A DNA stretch of 64,000 nucleotides from Porpolomopsis calyptriformis (lineage: Eukaryota; Basidiomycota; Agaricomycetes; Agaricales; Hygrophoraceae): contig OX621171.1 in NCBI GenBank assembly GCA_951640195.1, positions 186,001-250,000 on the forward strand, written 5' to 3'. The position numbers and the translations under genes were made by a program. Under the pieces are notes generated by a model, which saw only the letters and a program-made list of their open reading frames with translations, was not told the DNA's origin and made no database searches. Below are positions 12,969 to 24,522 of the stretch, in pieces (the stretch's first letter is position 1; every line of letters starts with the position of its first letter).

Positions 12969-13401
12969 AAGTGCAAAGATGTTTTACCTTGTTACCTTGC
13001 TTGATACGGCCTTGGGTAATGAAGCCGTTTTTTTTATAACCCGGTTTGATCCATTATTAATAAATAATTTCCGGTAAGAAAGTCATTGAGGTAATAAGCC
13101 GAATTCCATACTTCTGGAATGACTGGTTATTGAACAAACCAACATAAAGCCTAAGCGATGCGGGTTCTGTCCGTATATGCCACCCCACCATTATCTGGTG
13201 AAGAACTTCACGCTGTTTCACCCAAAATGATGGAGATGAATGATTGAGCTTTCGCTTCTCTGTTTGCGGGGCTGGTTGTGATTGGTGTTCGAGAGGATAT
13301 TATCATGAGTAGAACAAAAATCGGTCTATTCAGACTACGCAACAGAAAATATGAAACGTCAAGCTTTTGATTGCGGCTACATGTCGCATTTGCTCAACTA
13401 C
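12969..13401. other. Intergenic, no gene seen
   Basis: This 433-bp stretch holds the upstream region of the integrase-like gene and the 3' flank of the next minus-strand gene. Nothing else is recognisable in it. Confidence 0.5.
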
Positions 13402-15529
13402 TTAGATGCTTGACGGAAACCACGCCTCTACCATTTTGCTCAAGTCCTCGAGCTTCTTTGATGTCATGTTGAGGGCCTCGCTCTCTACCTTCAGCTTTTG
13501 CCACTCTAACCAAGAGCGATTGGCGACACCCTCAGTGGGGATGAACTGCGAAAATGCGAGTAGCTGAATGGGACCGCCGAGGAGGACTTTGAATAATTGA
13601 AATACATGATCCTGATCCGGCATCAACGGTTGCTTGGAGGAATGCTCGCCGAGCTTTGCTAATGCAGCGGCCGCCCGCTTGCACCGAGCCATGGTGTTCT
13701 TCCATGTCTTAGGTACTTCATGTGCCCACAGGACGATTGTATCGTGGTATGCCTCTCCTTGGCCCTTCTCCATAGCGTTGATGATTCGATATTTTTGGCA
13801 ATGCACATACGCTTTCCCGTATTTTGAAAGCTTGAGTCCGTCCAGGATAGCATCGTACTGGGGGTACAACCGAGTAAGCCAAGTAGCCCTTTGATTTTGT
13901 TAGATTTCGATACTCCAGATGAATGGATGACAACGTACCTGGTGGGATGTTGCGATGTTGGCAATAAAGCCATCCCAGGGCCTGCTTCCGGACAGGGTGA
14001 CGAGTTCTATGAGAGGTAGTCAGTAAAGCACGCACGAGATCGATATAAATCCTACAGACGTCGCAGTAGACATAAACGACAAAAAGTGGTTTATCCTCGG
14101 GTAACTCCACAGATCTGAGGTAACTGCGAAGGGTAGCTGATAATGGTGCCGGTGCGATTCGAGGGGAATCCTTGACGTCATCAAAAATGACTCTAAAACT
14201 CCCTACATCACGGAAATGGGTAGATGGATCACGGTAATCGTCATTCTTGATGTCAATGGGGACTTTGGAGGTAGCGACCCATGTTTTGTCATCAGAAGGT
14301 AACTTTGCAAGCACCCTCGAGGGTGTTGACTGTTCTCGAGCAATAACCGTTTGAAGGAGATCCCCAATGGTTGGGGTATGTTCCAACTGTACGCCATCAA
14401 CTAAGAAAGATGCCCGGAGATTGATGGCACTTCGATCCAGTCCAAGGAAGACTGCGCTAGGAGTCAAAGTAACCGGAGGCAGTGATGAACCAGGAGTAGC
14501 AGGAGTGGCAGGAGGCGATATAAAGGAAGGGTGGGGAGGCGAGATGGCAGCAGAAAAAGGAGGTAATTCAGACGGTTGGGCAAGAGACAATGCGATGTCC
14601 ACAACAGAAACGTCGAACGGACCCTGGATGGCCACGAGACAACCAAGAATGTCTTCAAAAACAGTTTGTTCATATTTGACGGCTGGCAAAAGTATGCTTG
14701 CCGGTTGGGAACAAGGGAGCGAAAAGTGATCTTCCTCCTCATCTGGAGAAGGAGACGGCACGCTATATTGAATTGGCTGGATGCACGAATCTGGCGACGA
14801 TGGAGGATCTAACGATAGTATAAGTGAAAACAGAAGTAAAGGGCAAAAAGTACGCACTTCCGTTCGCAGGGGATACTGGTTCCTGCTCGGAATGGCGTGA
14901 TTGCTGTTGGCGCCTTGAGTTTAATCTATTCGACGAGCGAGAAGTTAAGGGGGAGATATGATCGTCTCTGGTGCGGAGAGTTCTTGGACGAGAACTGCGA
15001 CGAGGTGTTTCAGCCTGCCTCTGTGAAGGAGACGACATAAGGCGCAATAGTGAATAGTGCTGGCAGAGTGGTCTTATATCAATGCGCAACAATGTTAAAG
15101 TCCCTGCGCACTTACCTTGTCACGGCGGGATCTTTTGGCGTCGCCATTATCAGGTGAACACGAGAAGAATGGAGGAAGAACAAATACATTCAATCCAGAC
15201 GAATTAGCGCCGTCAGCCCCGAGATTCCCGTCGATTAAAAATCTTGAAGGCTTCCATTTCTTCCGTATTTCTCGCTCTCCGGAACAAGGCTTCACCACCC
15301 TTAAGTGGCCTAAACCGGTGGTTGAATCCATCTGTGGGATAGCCTGCTTGACTCGCCATCCATAGTAAACTCCGATATTGTACCCACGGCCAGCAGCGCA
15401 CCACTTTTTCGTACCTGCCTTCTGATGGGAGAAGGCGGCGCAAGTTTGAGGTGAGACATGATAGTTTGCATGGCCATTGATGGTGTTTTTACGGTGGGAG
15501 GGAATATAAAGTGGCATCCCCCACTTCAT
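13402..15529 (-). CDS. Multi-exon gene of unknown function with viroplasmin-like N-terminus, possibly broken
   Basis: Exons on the minus strand: about 15529-15116, 15020-14858, 14808 to about 13934, and 13888-13402 (stop TAA). Introns 15021-15115 and 14809-14857 have good borders and phases. The N-terminus (KKWCAAGRGYNIGVYYGW) resembles the viroplasmin / RNase H1 N-terminal fold, but the matching continuation (GYPTDGFNHRF, about 15340-15310) lies one frame away. The middle is Pro/Ser-rich. The C-terminus (WLTRLYPQYDAILDGLKLSK) is a helical domain I recognise only as a recurrent mushroom hypothetical. The last joins, near 13888 and 14050, cannot be phased cleanly: a 50-bp intron-like piece at about 14002-14051 fits by size but makes a stop. 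Either splicing is unusual or the gene carries small indels. Confidence 0.5.
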
Positions 15530-17220
15530 CTGTTGTAGGATTGATCAATCAGTCATCGCGGTCTGATTGGAATCGACGCAACTTCATGGGGTGCTTATAA
15601 GTGGACAGATGGGGCAGAGTCTGAGCAATTTGGGGAAATGTGATGTCTCTTGAATCACCGTTAGTGAGTACGACTTTGTTACAATAAATTGGTCGAGTGG
15701 CCAACCTATGTGGTGTCAGAACTTTTAACGCAAACGAAAAAATACTATAAGGATGAGTACTTGCTTTCCGGTATACTGGGTTCCCCAGGGTTGATCTTGT
15801 TCAGAATAAGAGATCTCCGATAGAACCACGAGTCCAAGCGAGAACCACGAGTCCAAGCCAGTCGAAGTTCGACGGGAGCAAATGGTTGCAAACACCGATT
15901 GTCTGGCTATGAAACGTAAATCAAAAGAAATCCGCTCAGGCTACCACCACAGCCATCATTTCCGTTCGGTTTCTGGAATTTATCTTCGAGCTGATCGGTA
16001 CCTCAATTAGTGCAAAACTTACTGTATGGCTAGAACCAGGTTCGATACTGTGCTTTTCCCAAATTCCATTTTATCATGCATTTTTGGACCCGACAACTAA
16101 TTAAATTACCAGAGATGTGTGCCGATTGGAGCGTGTGTGATATAACGCGTGGTTTCAGACTGGGAAACTCGTAGACATCGTCTCCGATTGAGTGTACCAT
16201 TTGGAGAAGACAAACAATCTTCCCTGTGCAGAACTCAATTAGCCAGTGCTCCTATTTCTACTGAGTCCGCATAACTGACATCCGTTTTGGTCGGTAGACT
16301 CGGGATTATCACGGCAAACCACCCCGTGCCTACACATCCGCCTAATTTCGTACACACAACTTAGCCCACCAACAAATAGAGTGGCTGGGTACAGTTGCTC
16401 CCAGTGGTGAAGATCCACTTCACGTCATGAGGAAAGGTGAGATTAACATATCGCGTTTCTTAGTCTATCAGCTTGAGGTGCTTAGAGAGGAGCCAGTGCA
16501 GGTTCAGGGTGAGGAGTGTCATTTACGATTGCGTGATTGAGAACTCATCATTTTTGATGCAGGAGGATAGATCAGCAATGCGCTACAACGGAAGAAATTA
16601 TACATTGCGGTGAACAGCTCTGGATCTCTGACCTCCCTGTAACGTAACAAGAGGGATGAGATGTCCGGTCCGATTAGTGCAGGAAAAAACATCCGCAAAA
16701 TCCTTATTAATAATAAGCTGAAATGGTACGTATCGATTAGCACACACGGCGATTGAATCGTTTGTTTATTCTCAAGCAACGCTCATCAAATTAAGGCAGT
16801 TTCATGGGTATTCGTTAAGGAGGGAAAGCAAAGACGGAATGGGTTAAGTTCTCCTCATACTCCTGGCCCGAGGAGCAGAAATGGCTTCACCACTGTAGTC
16901 GATTGTTTCCACGTTGTGCTGGTGCTGTAGGTTAGGGGGGTCGGCTGTAATAATCGGGATTGAAATAATCGTTTGGTAATCCGTTCCGAATTTCTCGCAG
17001 TCATCAAACTCGTTTCCAGAAAGCGGCGGATCGCCAAAGTGTTAGCGGTCGAACTCCGGCTGGATTATACAACCCCAAACGTATTAATAGTGGATCGATT
17101 TACAGTAACTCATATCTTTCCCAATCTCGCTATGGTTGCGCTCTATGCTCGAGGACGTTGTCAATTTTTAGCTTGTGAATGTGGAGGGTTTTTGATGGCA
17201 GACTTCTCATCACCGGTGAG
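15530..17220. other. Long intergenic stretch, no supported gene
   Basis: About 1.7 kb. The short open frames here (for example 16519-16779 minus and 16855-17037 minus) show no recognisable domain and no convincing exon chain. The stretch separates two divergently transcribed genes, so it probably contains both promoters. An early Cys-containing frame near 17100-17220 may be 5' leader of the next gene. Confidence 0.4.
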
Positions 17221-20200
17221 ATGTCGTCTTTCCCAAAAATTCTGTCACGACCTATCTTGCAACAGATTCCACTCGATTGCGTGGATGTTTGCATCTGCGG
17301 TCACTTTTGGTGGCAGCACCTCATCGACGCGCCCAATGACCTTTCACACGGACGTGGCGGCAATCTAGAGAGCTCTTGCGGGGGGTTCCATCCTGTAGGT
17401 TCGAATTCTCCACCTGAAGAGTTTGACTTTTCAAGCTTCTTACAGATGCTCGGTGATGGTGACTGGTCTCCGCACTCACTCTGTGCTTGCTCTAAGCCTT
17501 GGATGTCTCATACTACTCTCTGCTTGTGAGTCCGCACTTATTAATCCTTTTTGTGCCTCGATTGACTTTGACTCAGAAGTTCCAATGCCGCCGCTCAAAA
17601 AGGACCTACAGAGTTACAGAGTACGCTCGCAGCGTCTTCCTCTAGCTTCCCTGCTACTCCTATTGACCGAGCACTATTATCTTCAACCGAGATTGCATTG
17701 CATCCGCCCATTAACGCATTTATCACACCTCAGCCCAATCGTGATGGAAATGCCAATGACCGACGTATGGCTGCTGCACAGAGAAGCCTTCCTCACATTC
17801 GGGTCAGCACCACTCGCGGGAGAAGGGGAGGTGCCAGAAGTGGAATGCGGGGAAGTGGCGGAGGACATCTTGGTGGAAGGGTATCGGAGGAATTTTCTTT
17901 ATTGCCAAATACGGAGTTTTTGGCAGTTTGTCTCCCTTTCACTGCAAGTTTCCAGGCATCTTTGTATTTATTTGATTAACGTTTCTCCTTAGATCAAATC
18001 GGATAAAGGGGAACCCGCGCATCCAGCTCCGATTTATAAATTCACGCTAGAGGAGATAGCATCCCTCATCGCTGTGCTTCAGTCTCACAACCTTACGTGT
18101 AACTTATCCTTGATGTCGCGGGGTGAAGTATGGCGATGTGTTAACGATCAGCTGATGAACCACCTAAAGAACTTCAAGATCGAACTTCTTGTTTCACCTC
18201 CGATGTCCAGCAGCCCCACAATTTCTGGAGACTTATACTTTCAGTCTCCCATGATCCTCGTTGCACCTCGCGGGAACAGGCAATCAGATGCAAGGCCGTT
18301 CGTTCAAACGGATCTTGTTGGTGGTGACTTCAAGGTTCCTGCCCTTGTCCTACAAGCTAACAAACTCACGAATCCATGTCCTGGGGATGACCGTCCCGTT
18401 CTATTTTTTGGTGTGTAACGGTCAATGACCGTCATTAGTAGTCGTTTTTAACCTCTTTTAGCCCCCCGGTTCCGAAACCTATGGGGCCCTGTACAGGATG
18501 ACAATATACCCCATCCTTGTTTTCCGTGGAAGGCATGGCACCGCCTGCGACCATTCTCACCCACGACAACAAACGAAGGAGGGCGTTGTATACAGAGTTG
18601 CCCAGGACAGGTAGCTCTTTTTCAAGCTGTTGAGATGCTATCCTGCTTACTGTGTTGACAGCCCGAAAGTATCGGTAGCGCACAGAGCGCAAGCGTTCAT
18701 CGTTCAGGATCCCTCCGGAGAGCGAGGTCTGATACGGTAAAGTTGAACATAATCTGAACTTTGTGATAAAATAGGCTGATCTCACACTCTAGGATTCTTC
18801 AGATATCTGCGAACAGCCCCCTCGCGCAAGGGCCAGAGTCATGGCACAAGAAAATATGGTAATATCCACACATTTTCTGTATTCTGCCTGACACTCATTT
18901 CTGCAGGCTTCGTCACCCTTTCCAATCGTGACTGGTTCTCCTTTGCCATCGGAGAGTCATGCAGATGTTACTTTGACGCCATCGATAGGCCGGGCGGGCT
19001 CTGGACAGTCTGGGTCTCCATCCAATCAAAATCATCGGGTGCATCGGTCAACACCAAATCAACGCAGTCAAACGGTAACAAAACCGTTTTCCTCATCCTT
19101 TCTCGTTTCTGATGTAGACTCGTACCTAAACACAGGATTTCTCGCCATCCGACGGGCAATCTCTTTCTTCGGCGACTTTACCTGTCGCGAAAGCTTCCTT
19201 TCGTGATCTTCTGCATTGGAGACGCTCAGTATTTGCTTTTGCAGATGACGATATCAGTGACGGACTTGCAATATCTGGTCCAAGTGCTCAATCAATCGCA
19301 ACGACCCTTCTCAATCTTCTTCGATACCATTACCCCTCCCACGAGGGAGTTTCAAGTTTTCAGCCTTCACCTGGTGTGACGTGCACCTTGCAGGGACTTA
19401 GCGCGTTTGTTAAAGAGTTCCACTCCATCGAGATGTAAGTCCCGGTTACACATTTCCCTCGGTCTCTGTTAACTCCAGAACAAGTGGAACCGAAGGTGGC
19501 GAAGCTGGATGTGGTGATGGACCGACTCGCGCCGTGTTTCGGGCAGGGGTTAAGAGCCTCATCGAGGATTCGCCGCAGTGGGGACGCCGTGGGGACCACT
19601 ACCATCCAATTCTCTTTCCTTTGAATTGTTCCCTGCGAAATAAGGACTTTTGGGCAGCGGGGACATGGTGTGCCCTTCACCTCATTCATTTAGGATTGGC
19701 ACCGGAACCAATTTCCCCGTGGTGGCTTTATGCTGCCGTGTGGGGACAGGATGGTCTCCCCAACGACCTTGAATCTATTCTCGCCCTCGATCCGGCCTCG
19801 GCCGCTATCCTCGAACCATGGTTTAGCTTCAAGCCGTCAGATGTTCTGGGTACAGATGCCCAGTCTTCTGTTCGGCAGTTGTTAATTGTATATTTGGACC
19901 TCAATGACGTGAGTTTTTGACCAATCTCTATGACCGTCATTTTCACACCCATGAAACGGTCAAGTCGGAAATGTTTCAGAAACCTCGCTCTCCTGATTTC
20001 CATCATCAGATTACAAAAGCACTTATATCCTCCGTCCTTGTCGGTCACCGCGAACCTTGGGCGCATCCGGAATTCTTGGCTTTCAGAGAAGGACTTAATC
20101 TTCGATTGTGTGGAAAGCGCCTATTTGAGGTAAGTTATTATCTCCCCACCGGCAGAGATAAGGGGTGGACTGTTAAGTTTTCTTGCCGATATTGATCCAA

Positions 20201-20819
20201 CAAACCTGTAGACTCTTCAGTCGACTGAATGTCCAGAACTTGGAAAATCTCTCCTTACTGCTATGAGCAATCGCCGAATCACATCTCTCTCTGATGTCTT
20301 GGAACTATTGACGTTTTCCACAAAGGATTACCTGTCGTCCGACTTGGACAAACTGATACAGAGAGCATTTCAATTCCGAGTCTTACGCTGGCTCCATGGC
20401 CGAGGCCATCCACCACCACTCAAAGGAACTTATGTTTCCGACGACTTATACGCTGCCGAGGAACATGATGAGCTAATTAGGGCTAGGTTGTTGCTTCGCG
20501 CCGTGTCAGACTCGGATTTAATCCCATTGAATCCATCTTTTCGGCTAAACGTAGGTTTCCTTACGCAGAGACTTCTTGCTCTAACGTGGGTTTAATTGAG
20601 CAGATTGTTCTGAATATTCCATATGCCATCAGCCCAACTACGGTCGCAGCATGCCCACCTATCCATTTTCACACTTGCGATAGCCGCATGGTAGTTACAA
20701 TGGATGCTTGGGTTCAGAATGCACTCCGACAACCTTGCACATTGGGAGATGAAATTCCGACTGCATTCGACTTTTGGTTTCACACGCAGATGTTGTTGTT
20801 GGGATATAATCGCTCCTAG
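17221..20819 (+). CDS. Twelve-exon protein with Cys-rich start and HECT-like C-terminus, 993 aa
   Basis: Join 17221-17525, 17577-17943, 17993-18410, 18462-18610, 18662-18736, 18793-18858, 18907-19074, 19136-19434, 19479-19908, 19980-20129, 20212-20550, 20604-20819. Every join keeps the frame. Introns are 44-82 bp, and the second is GC-AG (GCAAGT). The N-terminus carries Cys clusters (CVDVCICGHFWWQH at residues 20-33, later CGG and CAC). Residues about 210-400 form a basic, then Ser/Arg-rich, region. The C-terminal half (WCALHLIHLGLAPEPISPWW, HREPWAHPEF, RLLLRAVSDSDLIP) matches a repeated mushroom family. The end has HTC at 945-947, placed like the catalytic Cys of a HECT ubiquitin ligase C-lobe. 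The family pattern is recognised; ubiquitin-ligase activity is inference. ATG 17221 is the likely start. Confidence 0.78.
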
Positions 20820-21019
20820 ACCCGACATACAGGTGTGGTTCAACCCCCATTTGTATTGGGCTCTTATGTCGGTCACTTGTTCCCTAAGTACCAATATTAT
20901 TGTGAGGATTGGATTGACCCTCAGTGAAAGCGAAAAATTGAGTTAGTCACGTACAGTCACTTAAAGGTCAGTCGGGACAGCAGTCTAGACCGCGTTTCAG
21001 GGTAGTGTAGAGGGTATTA

Positions 21020-23603
21020 TTAAAGGATCCAGAGACTATATACAAGCCATCGGGAGAGAACACAGCCGCTTTAAGGGTGTTCAAAGGCGCCCGCTAACTG
21101 CGTCCAACCGCCGAACAGTCTGGTCGTTGGATTCAGACACAATTTTCACGCCATCAGGGGAGAATGCAACCGAGCTTATGGGCCAAGAAATGTCCCATCA
21201 GGGTCTTCAAATGTGCACCGCTGACTGCGCAAACAGTCTGGTCGCGACGACCAGACCGATCCAGACACAATACGCGTGCCATCTGTGGAAAATGCAACCG
21301 AGTTTACCCGGCCGGAATGCCCCTCAAGGGTATTCAGATGTACTCCGCTGACAGCGTCCCACAACCGAATGGTATGGTCCCAGAATCCAGACACAATATG
21401 CGTGTCATTGAGGGAGAATGCGACCGATCCTACCAAGTCGGAATGTCCCTCGAGGGTGTGCAGATGTGCACTGCTGATTGCGTCCCATAGCTGGATGGTA
21501 TCATTGGCAGATCCAGAAGCGATACGCGTGCCATCGGAGGAGAATGTGACCGATAGTACAGAACCGTAATATCCCTTGGTGGTGGTCAGATGTGCACCGA
21601 ATAGTCCTGCCGCCAGATCCAGACACAATACGCGTGCCATCTGCAAAGAATGCGACTGAATGAACACCAGCGGAATGTGCTTGTATCGTCCGTATGCATG
21701 AATCCCACCTCTGGTATATTTTCACCGGAAGGCCCAGCTCTCTCCTATATGTCCTTTTCATTGAGGTTACCTGAGGAGTGAACAGTAACGCGGAGCGGTA
21801 TATTTGAAGCGAAGAGCGGCTGACGATTCAAAAAAATTCCCGGGTAAACCGCTCGCAACCTTGAAGTAAATCCTTGGCATCAGTGATGTCTCCGTTTGTT
21901 TTCAGATGAGCGCTGCCCATTGGAGAGGGAGAAGACAACATACGACATTCGTTTTTTGTGCTACATCTAATGCAGGAAGACATTTCGGACATCTCCCATC
22001 AGACTGAGTGCCTCAACCCAGTACAACAGATATTTCAAACAAAACTCGTTTATGAGGTCGACAAGAATGCCAGAAAACGTCGCGTTTTCTAGGTGCCAAG
22101 ACCAACGACGACATGCATACTGCACTTTAGATGGCCCACTTCGATATTGAGCAAAGACGGATTTTTCGATTCCAGATATCTCGCTTCAACATGTTCATAG
22201 CAAATAGACAAGCGCACGGAAGAATCGTATGTTGCGCCTGAAGGTCAATGACATATTTCGGATTCAGACATCGGGCCGGATATGTGATAAAGTCGAAAAT
22301 TGATGGATGAAGTGTTTGGATCACTTTGGCGTCATCAGGCACCACAATCATCGAACGGAGATGTTGAAGTACCACTCCCACCGTACGTGAGGGCATGCCT
22401 AGTAATCGTTCGAGAGCAATTGGTGATCCGGGAGAAACTGCCTAGGTTCGCTTTCAGCCGTACAGAAAGAGGAAGGGATATGTTGGAGAATGCATCATTC
22501 AACACTTGAGTGTGTAAGCGACCAAGATTATAATGCGGAGAAGAGTCTTCCGTTACCATGGGTGCATTACATGGAGGATGGGAAAGTTGACTTTTCGGGT
22601 CCTAAATGAATCTGATCGTGGTTGACGCAAAGATGAACAGTCCAAACGACATCCGCGTCAGGGCTCAGATATCTGGCTCCAGAGGGCCGATCGTTTTCAA
22701 GATGATGGAGGTCTCGCGTGGAAGCAAGCTTCGCCGAAAGGTAGTGTTTAATGTCACTCTGCAGGACGCTTAATTCCACTTGGTGCAAAACGTATCTTTG
22801 AGTAACTGGGTTCAATTGGAATGATTTAAAGAGGGCGGAAATATGCCTTTCCGGTCGGCTCGTCAATAAGAACTTTAATGGGAATAGTTAGTTGACATGA
22901 CGAGAGAGTGACGATAAGATGACGTCCCAGTCTCTTCGTCCAGTGCATCCAATACAACAACGCATGGAGAGATCGAGTTTCTGAGGTTGCGACATGGCTG
23001 TATAATGAGTTCTTCAGGTTTATATCAGGAGTTGTATAGCCAATGTCGGGATTTGATTTCATAGCAGGAGTAACCTCCGTTCTGAATAAAGGGTTCGAGA
23101 TCTGAGCTGGCATGCGATAGTGGTGAAGATTATATTCGGGTTGCTGTAATCCGCATGGTCCCGGGAGCAGAAGAGGCTTGCGCCGAGCACACCAGTTGCT
23201 CTACCAATCTGTTGATTCAAAATACACAAGTATCCTCCGCAACAGTATTGGTATCTGCTCACAACCGGATCACAACCAGGTCGTGAATCGCGGATATCAA
23301 TCCAGCAATAAATCTGATCAATAATGTCAGCCCTTATACATCGCGGTCGATCTTAGCAGTTGAAAGCAAAGAGGGGTGGTGTTCGTCTAGAACACATCAG
23401 TCATTTTCATTATATCGCTTTTTGAGAACGCAGCGAAAAACAAAACCACCCGCCGACTCACCTTCCGGATAGACATTGATGTTTTGGTTCGCGTTGTACT
23501 GATCACGCCCGGAAAGATTGACCGTGCTGTCGTGGATTTGGGTGCTGGGTAAAGAGGTGCTTGCTGTGATGAGGTGAGGTGAGGATGGGCGATAATCGGG
23601 CAC
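21020..23603 (-). pseudogene. Decayed NACHT-WD40 (STAND/NLR-like) gene
   Basis: On the minus strand, from 23603 down, I read an N-terminal segment with STVNLSGRDQYNANQ; remnants of a NACHT NTPase (GVLGASLFCSRDH near 23165, MKSNPDIGYTT near 23060); the post-NACHT helical part (LHPSIFDFITYPARCLNPKY near 22290); and five to six WD40 repeats at about 21020-21700 with typical DGTRIVSGS and TIRLWDAVSG units. Frames change many times, the expected P-loop is not readable and stops are frequent. Intact relatives are fungal STAND proteins, thought to sense non-self through WD40 repeats and to oligomerise via NACHT. This copy cannot make such a protein. Confidence 0.82.
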
Positions 23604-23629
23604 GGCCTGGGGGGATTTTTTGGTAGGTC

Positions 23630-24471
23630 ATACTCATGACGGTTGAACTCTAAAACAGAAATCTTTTACAGGACTTCCAAGGGATATGGAAATGGAGTGG
23701 AAACCGACCGTTCTCCCTTAGGCCTCGAGCTACTCGTTCAAGACCCGGCACCGCGCGACTGAGTTGGCTTTCTGTATGCTCGAGATCAGTATCAAGTTCT
23801 TGGAGCGGGTCGACATGCACGTCTAGCCCGTCGTTGATCTGCAATGAGAGGTCACGCTGGCGGCTGGTGGAACCTGATAAGAGGTCGAGGTGGCCGTCTT
23901 GTTCTGTCATAAGATGTGAGCATGGGTTGAGTTTATTGGCATGTGCGGCGGCCCATAGGGGTCTTTGCGTCTGCAGCAGGGTATCTTGGTATGCGTGGCC
24001 CAATTCGGGGTCATCTTTGTACCGGGCGAAACGGGGTGGCTGGCCGTTGGTGATGGTGCCATTTGCAACGCGTTTGACGAAGCGCGATAATGGATCAGGG
24101 TTCGGTGGGGATTTGACATGAACTTGCGGCGCTGACTTGGATCGTGTGAGGTGGCTTTGATCGTTGGGAACTGCGGAAAGGATACATACCTGGCCAACTC
24201 TCGACCGTCCTGACCGAGCATGCCCCTCATCCGTTCATACTGGCCTCTGAGTACCTCCGCGGCTTCTGGCTCGGCGCCGTTCGCCCCGAGCTCGATAATC
24301 CCTGCGTGGAGCTCTTTCAAGTTTCGTGTGGTCTGTGGGAGGTAGAGAGGGAGGCAGAGATGACGCGCGGCCTAGCGAGGAATGTTCTGCAAGCGCTGAC
24401 GTTCCAGGAGGAGAGAAAGCTTGGGCGGAAAGGGCGGTAAGTTTTTGGAGCGTCATCATGGCTGCCAGCAA
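23630..24471 (-). pseudogene. Truncated SNARE (syntaxin-like Qc) gene fragment
   Basis: On the minus strand, MMTLQKLTALSAQ (24436) leads, after a frame change and an in-frame TAG, to NLKELHAGIIELGANG (about 24320). After a GTATGT intron near 24190 follow PPNPDPLSRFVKRVANG and a SNARE motif with heptad repeats (LQELDTDLEHTESQLSRA, near 23800-23740) ending RGLRENG. An extra segment near 23970-23915 marks a lost intron border. A last intron leads to the first residues of the expected membrane anchor (G-S-T-V) at about 23635, and then the sequence breaks into unrelated DNA. SNAREs of this kind drive endosomal or vacuolar membrane fusion and need the C-terminal anchor. This copy lacks it and is probably a duplicated fragment. 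Confidence 0.75.
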
Positions 24472-24522
24472 TTGCTAATAAGGTTAGACTTCACCTGTGC
24501 TTCAATGTCACCCTAGTCTTTG

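Noticed and set aside
13934..14051. Splicing out the 50-bp GTAGGA...CATAG piece to repair the unknown gene
   Set aside because: It creates an in-frame TAA at the join. A GTCTGT donor avoids that but gives an unconvincing protein, so no repair is claimed.
16519..17037. Two short minus-strand ORFs as possible genes
   Set aside because: No domain, no matching exons and no composition signal. They are kept as intergenic.
21127..21569. Plus-strand ORFs with repeated Cys and Asn motifs that look like tandem repeats or an array
   Set aside because: They are the opposite strand of WD40 repeats. The period of about 126 bases matches one WD unit, so this is neither a CRISPR array nor a new repeat protein.
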